DNA from: Bacillus sp. SJS
GTDB taxonomy: Bacteria > Bacillota > Bacilli > Bacillales > Bacillaceae
Length of the DNA: 64,000 bases
Assembly: GCF_000732485.2 (NCBI RefSeq)
Contig: NZ_JAQV02000007.1
Location: 62,001-126,000 of the forward strand
Reading direction: 5' to 3'
The notes beneath the pieces were generated by a model. The model had not been told where the DNA came from. It searched no databases and worked only from the letters and a program-made list of their open reading frames with translations. A program made the translations under genes and the position numbers. Positions 26,450 through 34,795 of this stretch are shown here, piece by piece (position 1 is the first letter of the stretch; the number at the start of each line of letters is the position of its first letter).

Positions 26450-27055
26450 TTACTGAAAAAAGTTCTCTCCAGGAGTCCTGTTTTCTTCAAGGACTAAAAT
26501 TCCTTTTTCCTGTGGTGCATCCGGAAGGTCCAATTCACGTGCTGAGCAGATCATTCCGCTGGAAGGAACACCTCGCAGTTCAGCATCCTTAATCATCATT
26601 CCGCTCGGCATCACGGCGCCGACTTTAGCGACCACTACATGTTGGCCTGCTTCTACATTCGGTGCTCCGCAAACGATTTGAAGCACTTCTGTTCCTATAT
26701 TTACCTTGCAGATATTCAGCTTATCGGCATTTGGATGCTTCTCCTTGGAAAGGACGTGTCCGACAACAAATTTAGGGGAGAAATCCACGCTCAGGCGCTC
26801 ATCAAAACCATTTTGGGATAAGCCTTTATTAATATCTTCCACAATTGCCTCTGTTAATTCGACTGGTCCTGCGCCATTCACGGCTATGTATTTGGATGCG
26901 TTGAACAGATTGTAGCCAGCGAGCTCATTCGATTCCGCATCAAAGATTTTTACTGCATCCTGTTTTCGTTCAAATGTCCGGTTTTCACGCGGGATATCAT
27001 TGATAAAAACAAGCAGGGTATCGCCTACGCCTTCGCGGTTATAAAAAACATTCAT
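26450..27055 (-). CDS. ytpR: YtpR, tRNA-binding (EMAP/PheT-N-like) domain protein
   Basis: A 201-residue protein whose C-terminal half is a tRNA-binding OB-fold (KFVVGHVLSKEKHPNADKLNICKVNIGTEVLQIVCGAPNVEAGQHVVVAKVGAVMPSGMMI...). It is the same fold as the N-terminal part of PheRS beta and Arc1/EMAP-type proteins. The target is unknown. Start ATG 27055 (MNVFYNREGV) is two bases after the ytpQ stop and matches family length; the open frame continues 41 codons upstream into ytpQ, which is a shadow. Last gene of ytpP-ytpQ-ytpR. Confidence 0.92.
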   Translation of the reverse strand: MNVFYNREGVGDTLLVFINDIPRENRTFERKQDAVKIFDAESNELAGYNLFNASKYIAVNGAGPVELTEAIVEDINKGLSQNGFDERLSVDFSPKFVVGHVLSKEKHPNADKLNICKVNIGTEVLQIVCGAPNVEAGQHVVVAKVGAVMPSGMMIKDAELRGVPSSGMICSARELDLPDAPQEKGILVLEENRTPGENFFQ

Positions 27056-27056
27056 T

Positions 27057-27875
27057 TTATTCTTCCTTTCCGTCTTTCGGTCTATTTGCTCTGTTTTTCC
27101 CCAGAATAAAAACAGGTTCCAATTCGCCTTCCTCATATAAGAAAGACAACGCGGTAATCGGGACCCGGCCGCTTGCAAAAAAGCTCATTGTCATTTGGGC
27201 GAGTATGTCATACCCCACCTCATTTTGAACGTCAGCAATAATTAAAACATCCTGGTGCGGCAGTGCCAAAGCCATTGTACCAGAAATTCGTTCTTTAAAC
27301 GATTCAAGTATGGAGTCATTTAAAACCCGGCTTGCATCATATCCGTCATTGGCTCTGAAAAAGTAAAACGTATTGCCCGCCACCTGATCTTCTTTTACAG
27401 AAGGAGCTAACGATCTTAGGTTAAAAAATGCCGTTTCTTTTATTCTTTTACGGTTCCATCCCTCTTTTTCCATCATAGCAGCATCAATTAGCCGATACGT
27501 TTTTCCCATATCGAGTGCATAGAAAATTCTTGTTTCAGCTGTATGCTCATCAAAAAGCAGCGGGATGTCCTCGCTTGATTTTTCTGGAAAAGAAGTAGAA
27601 CGGATAACCGGAAAAATTGACTTTTCCTTTCCTTCCAAACCGCTTTCTTTTTTCATAGCAAGCAGTGCTTCCTCTACATGATAGATGACCTCTTCTATAG
27701 CCTTGTCCTTTTCTGTTTCATAACGGGCTGCAATTTCATTGAGCCCGATTGTTATTCCTTTTTTGATAGCAGGATCTTCTATTCGAAGCGTTTCTTTTTC
27801 ACGGTCATAATGAAATGACCATTGATGGCTGCTCAGCTTTTCTTCTATTAGTTGCGAAAGTTTTCTTGGCTTCAT
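27057..27875 (-). CDS. ytpQ: YtpQ, DUF1444 protein
   Basis: A 272-residue conserved Bacillus protein of unknown function (DUF1444, UPF0354). Recognisable strings are [45 protein letters not shown], and [48 protein letters not shown]. No signal or membrane segment; probably cytoplasmic. GGAGG precedes ATG 27875. Flanked closely by ytpP and ytpR on the same strand. Confidence 0.9.
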   Translation of the reverse strand: MKPRKLSQLIEEKLSSHQWSFHYDREKETLRIEDPAIKKGITIGLNEIAARYETEKDKAIEEVIYHVEEALLAMKKESGLEGKEKSIFPVIRSTSFPEKSSEDIPLLFDEHTAETRIFYALDMGKTYRLIDAAMMEKEGWNRKRIKETAFFNLRSLAPSVKEDQVAGNTFYFFRANDGYDASRVLNDSILESFKERISGTMALALPHQDVLIIADVQNEVGYDILAQMTMSFFASGRVPITALSFLYEEGELEPVFILGKNRANRPKDGKEE

Positions 27876-27899
27876 CCGCGGTATCCTCCCGTCAGCCGA

Positions 27900-28214
27900 T
27901 TATTGAATTGAATTCAGGAATTCCTGGATTTGTTCAATTGTTTTTCGGTCTTTACTTACAAAACGCCCTGTTTCCTGTCCCTTACTGAAAGCGACAAAGC
28001 TTGGTATACCAAATACACTCAGCTCCGCGCAAAGATCAATGAATTCGTCCCGGTCTGCATAATAAAATGTAAATGCCTGATTATCCTTTTCAAGCTCTGG
28101 AAGAAAAGGATCAATCACCCGGCAGTCCGGGCACCAGTCTGCTGAAAACATAAGCACTGTATTCTCTTTTTGAATGATTTCTTTATATTGTTCCATAGAT
28201 TGTAATTTTTCCAT
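27900..28214 (-). CDS. ytpP: YtpP thioredoxin-like protein
   Basis: A 104-residue thioredoxin-fold protein with the redox motif CPDC (Cys28/Cys31 in SADWCPDCRVIDPF) and the cis-Pro region FGIPSFVAF. The CPDC motif differs from classical CGPC, so it may act on particular substrates or be peroxide-related. GGAGGAT precedes the ATG. First gene of the ytpPQR unit, 24 bases before ytpQ. Confidence 0.9.
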   Translation of the reverse strand: MEKLQSMEQYKEIIQKENTVLMFSADWCPDCRVIDPFLPELEKDNQAFTFYYADRDEFIDLCAELSVFGIPSFVAFSKGQETGRFVSKDRKTIEQIQEFLNSIQ

Positions 28215-28261
28215 TAGATGATCCTCCGATTTCTAGATTTCACATAGTTGAATCATACCAG

Positions 28262-28310
28262 AAAAAAGAGGCTTAAATCCATCCGCATGTTTCATTGGAT
28301 GGATTTAAGC
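28262..28310 (-). terminator. Terminator overlapping the end of the lipoprotein gene
   Basis: A 14-bp perfect stem, GCTTAAATCCATCC (28271-28284) / GGATGGATTTAAGC (28297-28310), followed on the minus strand by CTCTTTTTT. The upstream arm encodes the last codons of the lipoprotein (LKSIQ). Confidence 0.88.
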
Positions 28311-28792
28311 ACCTTCATCATTTGGCCCGCTGCTTCTGGAACCTCTTCTTTTTTAATTAAAGCGGTCAGTTTATTTCCGCCGATCCCTGCTATTGCTTCA
28401 TATTCTTTTCCCTTTGTATTTCGAACGAAAAGGTAGCCGAACTCTCCATCCGCGTTAAATGTTTTATCAACAAGCCTTTTCTTGTATTCCTTGCGAAGCA
28501 AATCGTAGGAAGCTTTACTGTCTTTTCGTTCATTTTTATTTATGAAAAGCAAAAACTTTTGCCCTCCCTTAGTCAGGATTGCATTGTTCGCCTTCTTAGA
28601 GGAGATGCTGTAATTTTCCGGCAAGTAAAATGAACCGCTCTCAATCTTTTCATTTGGCTTTTGAGGCTTCTCACCAAAGCTTTTTGAGGCACTTTCTTCG
28701 GCCTGCTTTTTCATTTCCTTATCAGAAATTCCGCCGCAGCCTGCAGTAAGAGCAAGTAAAATAACGGTTAATAGGCTTATCCACCTCTTCAT
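28292..28792 (-). CDS. Hypothetical lipoprotein
   Basis: A 166-residue protein with a type II signal peptide: MKRWISLLTVILLALTAGC, lipobox LTAGC, giving a lipidated Cys at about residue 19. The mature part is Lys/Glu-rich and ends in a compact alpha/beta-looking domain (GYLFVRNTKGKEYEAIAGIGGNKLTALIKKEEVPEAAGQMMKVLKSIQ). I do not recognise the family. Start ATG 28792 is preceded by GGAGGG; the frame opens five codons earlier. It stands alone between ytpP and ytoQ. Confidence 0.8.
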   Translation of the reverse strand: MKRWISLLTVILLALTAGCGGISDKEMKKQAEESASKSFGEKPQKPNEKIESGSFYLPENYSISSKKANNAILTKGGQKFLLFINKNERKDSKASYDLLRKEYKKRLVDKTFNADGEFGYLFVRNTKGKEYEAIAGIGGNKLTALIKKEEVPEAAGQMMKVLKSIQ

Positions 28793-28932
28793 TGCTTGAC
28801 CCTCCAATCAAATATCAATTACGTGCTTACCTATACCATTCCCATTTTAAGGATAAACCTCCCTTAATTTCGGTTTTTCTTCATCGCGGCTAGGGTATTG
28901 ACAGGTAGAATCTGATTATTGGGGGAATTGAT

Positions 28933-29373
28933 ATGAATATTCATGTCTATTTGGCTGGAGAAATCCATAGTGACTGGAGGACCGAGCTGAAAGAAAAAGC
29001 AGCTCACTTGCCTATTACATTCACTGGCCCAATGGAAAATCATGAGCGCTCCGACCAAATCGGCGAAGAAATTTTAGGGAAGCAGCCTGATTCAATTTAT
29101 AAAGATGAAGCCGCCTCCCGAATTAACAATTTGAGAACGACCTTGCTGCTGAAAAAAGCGGATCTTGTCATCTCCTTATTTGGTGAATCCTATAAGCAGT
29201 GGAATACCGCTATGGATGCAAGTGCCGCGATTGAAATGGGCAAGCCGCTTATATTAATTAGACCGAAGGAGCTGCATCATCCTCTTAAAGAACTTTCCAG
29301 CAAAGCAAGTGTCACTGTTGAAACTGTTAGCCAGGCCATTCAAATATTGTCCTACATTTACGATAAGGAATAG
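28933..29373 (+). CDS. ytoQ: YtoQ family protein
   Basis: A 146-residue conserved Bacillus protein. The sequence (MNIHVYLAGEIHSDWRTELKEKAAHLPITFTGPMENHERSDQIGEEILG...) recalls the nucleoside 2-deoxyribosyltransferase-like fold: an AGE/AGP turn, then a central segment with DLVISLFGESYKQWNTAMDASAAIEMGKPLILIRPKELHHPLKEL. True function unknown. ATG preceded by TGGGGGAAT. Ends at a hairpin shared with the convergent DUF84 gene. Confidence 0.9.
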   Translation: MNIHVYLAGEIHSDWRTELKEKAAHLPITFTGPMENHERSDQIGEEILGKQPDSIYKDEAASRINNLRTTLLLKKADLVISLFGESYKQWNTAMDASAAIEMGKPLILIRPKELHHPLKELSSKASVTVETVSQAIQILSYIYDKE

Positions 29374-29395
29374 TTGATCAATAGCTTTAAATGAT

Positions 29396-29437
29396 AAAAG
29401 CAGGCAGCTCTCTACTAAAGAGACTGCCTGCTTTTTT
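29396..29437. terminator. Bidirectional terminator between ytoQ and DUF84 gene
   Basis: AAAAGCAGGCAG (29396-29407) / CTGCCTGCTTTT (29424-29435) plus further T residues. The right arm overlaps the last codons of the minus-strand DUF84 gene. Confidence 0.82.
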
Positions 29438-29945
29438 CGTATTGATATCTGCCTGCAAGCAGTTTTACAACGTGGGCAAACATTTCTGCCCTGTCTACCG
29501 CTCCGTTTGTGAAGATTCCCATTGCCCCTTCATTTTTCCCTGTTTCCGTCCGGTGAGCAAATTCATCCATCACATCACTTAGTTCTCTGCCCTTTACAAG
29601 TTCCGCGCCGATCTCAAGAGGAAGCTGAATCCGGGCTCCGCCGGCAACGATTGGCTGAGAAAGACTTCCATCTGTTAACGCTCCCCAATTGCAGAGAAAG
29701 AAGCCGAAGGAGGTTTCAACGACTCCGCCTTCCAGCCCAATACCAATATCAGCTCCAGTTTCTTTTCTGGAAGCCTCGGCCCGGTTGATGGCTCCCTTCA
29801 TCGTTTCTTCATCTGAAAAAGGCTGGCTGGATACGCCTGACGAAACATCAGCTTCAATGAATTCCTGTATTAAATCAATTTCTGCAAAGGCCAGTTTTAC
29901 AGCTCTGACCTTTGCCGGATTGGTTGTCCCGATGCTTACAATCAT
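29415..29945 (-). CDS. DUF84 family inosine/xanthosine triphosphatase-like protein
   Basis: A 176-residue protein of the YjjX/Maf-like NTPase fold. Motifs are IVSIGTTNPAKVRAVKLAFAEI at the N-terminus, ADVSSGVSSQPFSDEETMKGAINRAEASRK, and GIGLEGGVVET with the metal-binding acidic pair. Family members hydrolyse non-canonical purine NTPs (ITP/XTP). Start ATG 29945 is preceded by GGAGGG; the frame extends 22 codons upstream into ytoP, which is not needed. It starts 26 bases after the ytoP stop on the same strand, so the two may be cotranscribed. Confidence 0.88.
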   Translation of the reverse strand: MIVSIGTTNPAKVRAVKLAFAEIDLIQEFIEADVSSGVSSQPFSDEETMKGAINRAEASRKETGADIGIGLEGGVVETSFGFFLCNWGALTDGSLSQPIVAGGARIQLPLEIGAELVKGRELSDVMDEFAHRTETGKNEGAMGIFTNGAVDRAEMFAHVVKLLAGRYQYEKSRQSL

Positions 29946-29970
29946 TTTTTTCCCTCCATGTACATGGGAA

Positions 29971-31044
29971 TCAGCTGTTTGCCCGGATCGAATCCACCGT
30001 GCTTTGGTCACATGCTTTTACTAATTTAACAAGCAATTCTTTTGCCGCAGCATAATCATCGACATGAACCATGGAAGCATGTGTGTGAATGTATCTTGAG
30101 CAAATCCCGATGACTGCAGATGGAACGCCTTCGTTCGAGGTATGTACCCGTCCTGCATCCGTTCCGCCCTGGGAAACAAAATACTGGTAAGGGATGCTGT
30201 GTGTCTCCGCCATATCGAGGACAAATTCCCTCATCCCCCTGTGAGTGACCATCGACCGGTCAAGGATCCGCAGAAGTGCCCCTTTACCAAGATGCCCGAA
30301 TTCTTTTTTATCCCCTGTCATGTCATTAGCCGGGCTTGCATCCATGGCGAAAAACAAGTCCGGTTTGATCATATTGGCAGCTGCCTGGGCCCCGCGCAAG
30401 CCAACCTCTTCTTGAACCGTAGCACCAGAATATAGAATATTATCGGTCTTTGCATCTTTGAGTTCCTTTAAAAGTTCAATCGACAGCCCGCAGCCATACC
30501 GGTTGTCCCATGCCTTAGCCATAATTTTTTTAGGATTGGCCATTGGGGTAAACGCACTGTCCGGAATAATCTGCTGACCCGGTTTAATTCCGATCTGCCG
30601 GGCATCTTCCTCGCTGTCTGCACCTATATCAATCAGCATATTTTTAATTTCCATCGGTTTACTCCGCTGTTCCTCACTCAATAGGTGAGGAGGAATGGAA
30701 CCTATCACGCCCGGAATCGGACCATTATTCGTATGAATGATGACCCTTTGTGCAAGAAGTACTTGATTCCACCAGCCTCCGAGCGGCTGAAAGCGGAGCA
30801 TTCCGTTTTTAGTAATGGAAGTAACCATAAACCCGGTTTCATCCATATGACCGGCTGCCATGATGACAGGACCATTCGGATTTCCCTTTTTCACACCAAA
30901 AATCCCGCCCAAACGGTCCTGAACCACTTCGTCTGAGTATTGCTCAAGCTGGCTTCTCATAAATTTTCTTACCTCATGCTCATTTCCCGGTGCTCCCGGA
31001 AGCTCCGTAAGCGTTCTAAAAAGATCCATAGTTTCTTTATTCAT
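29971..31044 (-). CDS. ytoP: YtoP, M42 family aminopeptidase
   Basis: A 357-residue dinuclear-zinc aminopeptidase of the M42 (glutamyl/deblocking aminopeptidase) family. The metal and catalytic motifs are present: [13 protein letters not shown] with the His-x-Asp pair, [15 protein letters not shown] with Asp, [13 protein letters not shown] with the catalytic Glu-Glu, [11 protein letters not shown] with Asp, and the terminal [14 protein letters not shown] with His. Start ATG 31044 (MNKETMDLF) has AGAGG upstream and gives family length; the frame opens 18 codons earlier. Cytoplasmic peptide turnover is the expected role. Confidence 0.93.
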   Translation of the reverse strand: MNKETMDLFRTLTELPGAPGNEHEVRKFMRSQLEQYSDEVVQDRLGGIFGVKKGNPNGPVIMAAGHMDETGFMVTSITKNGMLRFQPLGGWWNQVLLAQRVIIHTNNGPIPGVIGSIPPHLLSEEQRSKPMEIKNMLIDIGADSEEDARQIGIKPGQQIIPDSAFTPMANPKKIMAKAWDNRYGCGLSIELLKELKDAKTDNILYSGATVQEEVGLRGAQAAANMIKPDLFFAMDASPANDMTGDKKEFGHLGKGALLRILDRSMVTHRGMREFVLDMAETHSIPYQYFVSQGGTDAGRVHTSNEGVPSAVIGICSRYIHTHASMVHVDDYAAAKELLVKLVKACDQSTVDSIRANS

Positions 31045-31152
31045 TCCGCTAACCTCTTTTCGAATTTTGTCTGTATATGTAATCACCTGGCTTAACAAGG
31101 GCGGCTAACTTAGGTATACTAAGATAGAAAAAGCTGAAGGAGGCAGATAGTC

Positions 31153-31464
31153 ATGAAATGCAAAGGTTTAATTGCCGGTATTGGATTAGGCTTCGCAGCA
31201 GCGTACCTTTTAAAAGACCAGCTCAAATCCCCATTTATTTCGTCCGATAAAGCACTCCAGCTCGTTAAGCAGGAATTTAAGAAAAAGGGACCGATTGAAG
31301 GATCCTGGATTTATACGGTTCCAGAGGATTATTCCATCCACGAATCCAGTCATAAAGTGTATAAAACCGGAATCACGAGAACCATTGAAGGATCACTTGA
31401 GCAGTACGAGGCCATCGTGCACGCAGGAACAGGACTCTTGCTTGAAGTGAACAAGGTTTCGTAA
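31153..31464 (+). CDS. ytzB: YtzB, small PepSY-like protein
   Basis: A 103-residue protein with an N-terminal hydrophobic segment (GLIAGIGLGFAAAYLL) that could be a membrane anchor or uncleaved signal. A PepSY-like domain follows (SSDKALQLVKQEFKKKGPIEGSWIY...YKTGITRTIEGSLEQYEAIVHAGTGLLLEV). PepSY domains are thought to inhibit or bind proteases outside the membrane; role here unknown. Divergent from ytoP; GGAGGC precedes the ATG. Confidence 0.88.
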   Translation: MKCKGLIAGIGLGFAAAYLLKDQLKSPFISSDKALQLVKQEFKKKGPIEGSWIYTVPEDYSIHESSHKVYKTGITRTIEGSLEQYEAIVHAGTGLLLEVNKVS

Positions 31465-31504
31465 TCCCGTTTGGAAGCAGAAGAATATCTTCTGTTTCTT
31501 TTTT

Positions 31505-31545
31505 TAGCTCTGTTAAACTGGGCTGAAGATTGCAGTTAGCAGGTT
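31505..31545 (+). repeat. Repeat-arm fragment B
   Basis: Matches fragment A at 18261-18302: AGCTCTGTTAAACTGGGCTG then GATTGCAGTTAGCAGG. It stands between ytzB and ytnP. Confidence 0.5.
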
Positions 31546-31588
31546 TTAAATCAACTCCGTGGTCTACACTAGCCTTTTTTATAAAAAC

Positions 31589-32431
31589 TTATTTTATTCT
31601 ATCCACAGTGTCTACTGTTTCCTTTGAGGCATTCCATTTGATTGCCCTGTATTTGGCATCATGGTAAAACGTGATCCATGCTTCCTTTTCAGCGGCAAAG
31701 CTCAGCCATTTCTCTTTTTGCTCGATGGACGTCATCGGATAGTCATCGTAGGCCAGAACCCAAAGCACGTTATCGTGGGCATGTGTCGGCATCAAATCGG
31801 CCATATGAACGGCCGTTTCTCCCGCATCCTCTAATATAAGAATGCTGTGGCCGTTGCTGTGGCCCCCCGTGTGTACCATTTTAATACCAGGAATAACTTC
31901 TTCCTTACCGGTAAACGGTATAACCTGGTGCTCGATTGCTTTCCAATTTTCTTTCCAATATGTATTTTTAGACCGAATGTTCGGATTTTTCATCTCGTTC
32001 CATTCTATATCACTCGTAAAAATGGATGCGTTCGGAAAGACCGATTGTAATTCCCCGTCAACTTCTTTTGTAAGCCCGGTAATATGATCAAAGTGCATAT
32101 GCGTCAGCAGGACGATATCAATGCCCAGTGGAGTAAGGCCAAGTTCATTAAGAGATTCTTCAACCTTTGACTCTTCCGTTACCCCATAATTTCTTAGCTG
32201 CTTATCTGTTAGCCTGCCTTTTCCAATGCCAGACTCAACAAGGATATTCTTCCCATCCTTCTGAATCAGAATCGGATCTGTTCTAAGCTCAATTTGGTTC
32301 CGCTCATTCACAGGATATTTCCTGGACCAGAGGGGTTTCGGTACAACCCCGAACATGGCGCCCCCATCCATATGAGTATCCCCGCCGTTCAGCCAAGTAA
32401 GCTTCATCTCACCAATTCGTAATGTTTCCAT
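31589..32431 (-). CDS. ytnP: YtnP, metallo-beta-lactamase-fold lactonase
   Basis: A 280-residue metallo-hydrolase with the zinc motif HMHFDH (His111, His113, Asp115, His116) and further metal ligands in [13 protein letters not shown] and AVHMADL. YtnP homologues have quorum-quenching (N-acyl homoserine lactone or streptomyces signal) lactonase activity. N-terminal strings [35 protein letters not shown] match the family. GGAGGG precedes ATG 32431. The region 31465-31588 downstream holds only a repeat fragment. Confidence 0.92.
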   Translation of the reverse strand: METLRIGEMKLTWLNGGDTHMDGGAMFGVVPKPLWSRKYPVNERNQIELRTDPILIQKDGKNILVESGIGKGRLTDKQLRNYGVTEESKVEESLNELGLTPLGIDIVLLTHMHFDHITGLTKEVDGELQSVFPNASIFTSDIEWNEMKNPNIRSKNTYWKENWKAIEHQVIPFTGKEEVIPGIKMVHTGGHSNGHSILILEDAGETAVHMADLMPTHAHDNVLWVLAYDDYPMTSIEQKEKWLSFAAEKEAWITFYHDAKYRAIKWNASKETVDTVDRIK

Positions 32432-32510
32432 ATAAAAATCCCTCCCTGCTTCATTTTAACAGTAATTCTGCCTATCTGAAAGCGCAGCCGTTCAATGGGA
32501 ACAGAGAAAG

Positions 32511-32555
32511 AAAAAGAACCTGAGAATCTGCCGGCCGGCAGATACAATCAGGCTC
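32511..32555 (-). terminator. Terminator of trmB
   Basis: A long stem centred on the palindrome ATCTGCCGGCCGGCAGAT, flanked by GAACCTGA (32516-32523) / TCAGGCTC (32548-32555) pairing, with a minus-strand T-run. Confidence 0.8.
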
Positions 32556-32565
32556 CTGTTCATTC

Positions 32566-33219
32566 TTATTCACTAGGCTCGTTTTGAAATTTTGCCTCAG
32601 ACCGGTAAATTCTTTGGCCTTTATTGGAGAACTTTTCTTCATACTCGGTCATAATATTTCCCTCAAAATCGCTTTGATGCAAATCAAGGCTCACAAAAGT
32701 AAGCAGCATTCCGTATTCCGAAAAGCTTCTTAATGAAAATTCAAACAAACCCTGATTATCGGTTTTGAAGTGAATCTCTCCTCCTTTTACAAGCAAGCGC
32801 TCATAGAGGCCGAGGAACGTTTTATAAGTAAGACGGCGCTTTTCATGACGCTTCTTAGGCCATGGATCAGAGAAATTCAAATACAGCCTGTCCACTTCGC
32901 CGTCCTCAAAAATATCCGTCAAAACCGCCGCATCCACATTTAAAAGCTTCAAATTATCCACTTCTGCATCAATGACCTTCTGCACGGCAATGACCATCAC
33001 ACTTTGAAAAAGCTCAATGCCAAGGTAATTAATATCAGGATTTGCTTTAGCCATTCCAGATAAGAATTGCCCTTTTCCTGTCCCGACTTCTATATGAATA
33101 GGATTGGAATTCCCAAAAAACTCCTTCCATTTCCCTTTTAATTCAGAAGGCTGCGCGATTGCAATATGACGGTTTTCCTGTAAAAACTCGCTTGCCCACG
33201 GTTTGTTTCTTACTCGCAT
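32566..33219 (-). CDS. trmB: tRNA (guanine-N7-)-methyltransferase
   Basis: SAM-dependent enzyme making m7G46 in tRNA. The 217-residue protein has the SAM motif [17 protein letters not shown], the catalytic-region string [25 protein letters not shown], and the downstream [18 protein letters not shown]. All are family hallmarks. ATG 33219 follows GAGGTG. Position between ytnP and ytzH agrees with the Bacillus order. Confidence 0.95.
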   Translation of the reverse strand: MRVRNKPWASEFLQENRHIAIAQPSELKGKWKEFFGNSNPIHIEVGTGKGQFLSGMAKANPDINYLGIELFQSVMVIAVQKVIDAEVDNLKLLNVDAAVLTDIFEDGEVDRLYLNFSDPWPKKRHEKRRLTYKTFLGLYERLLVKGGEIHFKTDNQGLFEFSLRSFSEYGMLLTFVSLDLHQSDFEGNIMTEYEEKFSNKGQRIYRSEAKFQNEPSE

Positions 33220-33451
33220 CGTAACACCTCATGTACATTTTTTCAGATTCTGCTCGTTACAAAATAGCATGACTTTTCGTATTGCGCAATACTTGCCGCA
33301 CCTGCAAAATAGGTTGATTTGAGAATCAACCTAGGTTTTATACAGACAAAAACCGGCAGCTGCTGCATGCCGGAGCGTAATTTTTTGGCGGGATAAAAAG
33401 CATTCAGTTGAACATCTTAAAGGTATAGCAAAAATGAAAGGAAGATGAACC

Positions 33452-33730
33452 ATGCCCCTGGATTATCATCATCAAGTCACACTGCTAAAGGATATTCTGA
33501 CTGAGCAGCAAGCAGATTGCTGCGGAACCGTTGCGGAATGCGAACAAATTGAACGGCTCATTAAATCTTTGATGGTCAATGCACAGATTGACCAAAATGT
33601 TAAAAGTGTCCTTCAGAATATTTACGAATACAGTCAAAATGGAAAGTCCGCATCTGAACTGAATCAGCACATTACTTCACAGCAGCAGAATCTAACCCAA
33701 TGGATACAGGATATCGATTCCTTTTCGTAA
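33452..33730 (+). CDS. ytzH: YtzH-like protein
   Basis: A 92-residue soluble helical protein (MPLDYHHQVTLLKDILTEQQADCCGTVAECEQIERLIKSLMVNAQIDQNVKSVLQNIYEYSQNG...) of the YtzH family, function unknown. The paired cysteines DCCGTVAEC are notable. Preceded by GGAAGATG. It converges with ytmP with only one base between their stops, so the two 3' ends share sequence. Confidence 0.87.
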   Translation: MPLDYHHQVTLLKDILTEQQADCCGTVAECEQIERLIKSLMVNAQIDQNVKSVLQNIYEYSQNGKSASELNQHITSQQQNLTQWIQDIDSFS

Positions 33731-33731
33731 T

Positions 33732-34538
33732 TTAAATTTTCCGTGTCAGGAGCAAGGTTAAATTTTGTACTGCCTGATGCATTTCCTTTGCGTGGTTCTT
33801 TGAGCGGTTCCACATGAGAGAAACAATCGTCTGAGCTAGTACATACCAATACATTCGCAGACGCAGATGATCTGTTAGCTCAAGGCCATATTGGGAAAGC
33901 CAATCACTCCAGCGGCTTTCCTCAATGTATGAATACAGCAGGTTCCCCAAATCAATAGCTGGATCCGCAATAACAGCACCATCCCAATCAATCAGATAGA
34001 GCTGGTCGTTATCCGCAAGCAGCCAGTTGTTATGATTTAAGTCGCAGTGGCATACCACTTTTTCTTCTATTTCCACATCGGGCAGCCGGTCATGAAGGTA
34101 TTGCAGAGCTTCTTCTATTTCAGGAAGAAAGTATGTTTCGAACTCGAGTGTATCCCGAATATCTTCAAGAATAGATGAGGGCGTCAGCGGCTGCTTCTCC
34201 AGCCGCTTCAGCATATCCAGCAGCTCTTTCGAATGATGAATCTTATGTAAAAGCGAGGCTACATGATCTCCATCCATGTCAGCAGGCTTCAACTCCCGGC
34301 CTTCCAGCCAATGCTGCGCCGTGATCACATCACCGTTTTCCATTCTCCTTGTCCAAACCAGCTTTGGAACAATTCCTTCTGCTGAGAGAACGGCAAGAAA
34401 TGGCGAACTATTTCGTTTTAAGAAAAGCTTTTGTTCCCCATTTCGGGCATAATAAGCTTCTCCCGTAGCCCCTCCTGCAGGAGAAAGCTCCCACTCTTGT
34501 CCGAGCAGATGTTCCAGCCAATTTTGATTCAATGTCAA
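33732..34538 (-). CDS. ytmP: YtmP, APH/choline kinase-like phosphotransferase
   Basis: A 268-residue kinase-fold protein with the catalytic loop CHCDLNHNNWLL (His-x-Asp-x4-Asn pattern) and the metal motif LIDWDGAVIADPAIDLGNL. These mark the aminoglycoside phosphotransferase/choline kinase superfamily. Substrate unknown; may be a small alcohol or amino sugar. Start is TTG 34538 with only a weak upstream GATGGG, so the exact N-terminus is uncertain. Confidence 0.87.
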   Translation of the reverse strand: MTLNQNWLEHLLGQEWELSPAGGATGEAYYARNGEQKLFLKRNSSPFLAVLSAEGIVPKLVWTRRMENGDVITAQHWLEGRELKPADMDGDHVASLLHKIHHSKELLDMLKRLEKQPLTPSSILEDIRDTLEFETYFLPEIEEALQYLHDRLPDVEIEEKVVCHCDLNHNNWLLADNDQLYLIDWDGAVIADPAIDLGNLLYSYIEESRWSDWLSQYGLELTDHLRLRMYWYVLAQTIVSLMWNRSKNHAKEMHQAVQNLTLLLTRKI

Positions 34539-34687
34539 CCCATCATTTCATGTTAAGATTTTTATCAATAAGCCCGTACAGCATTATTGCAGGCGAGGGC
34601 AAATGAAGATGGACTCATTCAAAAACAGTTCATCATGAGCCACTCGTTATATTTAAATATTAATTCATTTTAAGAATGTCATCATAT

Positions 34688-34750
34688 AAAAAAAATAAAA
34701 AGACCGCTAATTGAGGCAATCACAAAGTAACATCCAATAGCCGTCCTTTT
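34688..34750 (-). terminator. Probable terminator of pullulanase gene
   Basis: AAGACCGCTAATTG and CCAATAGCCGTCCTTTT form an imperfect stem with an A-run on the plus strand, i.e. a T-run for the minus-strand transcript. Confidence 0.55.
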
Positions 34751-34795
34751 AAATTTTATCGTTTACTGGTATTTCCCGTCAAGAAAAACTAAGGC

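Noticed and set aside
31589-32431. YtnP considered part of the lactone catabolic system
   Set aside because: It is 20 kb from the lipid region and sits at its conserved Bacillus locus beside trmB, so there is no contextual link.
33335-33390. Hairpin CCGGCA/TGCCGG with T-run between trmB and ytzH
   Set aside because: It would terminate a plus-strand transcript, but no plus-strand gene precedes it; could be chance or an attenuator, not supported.
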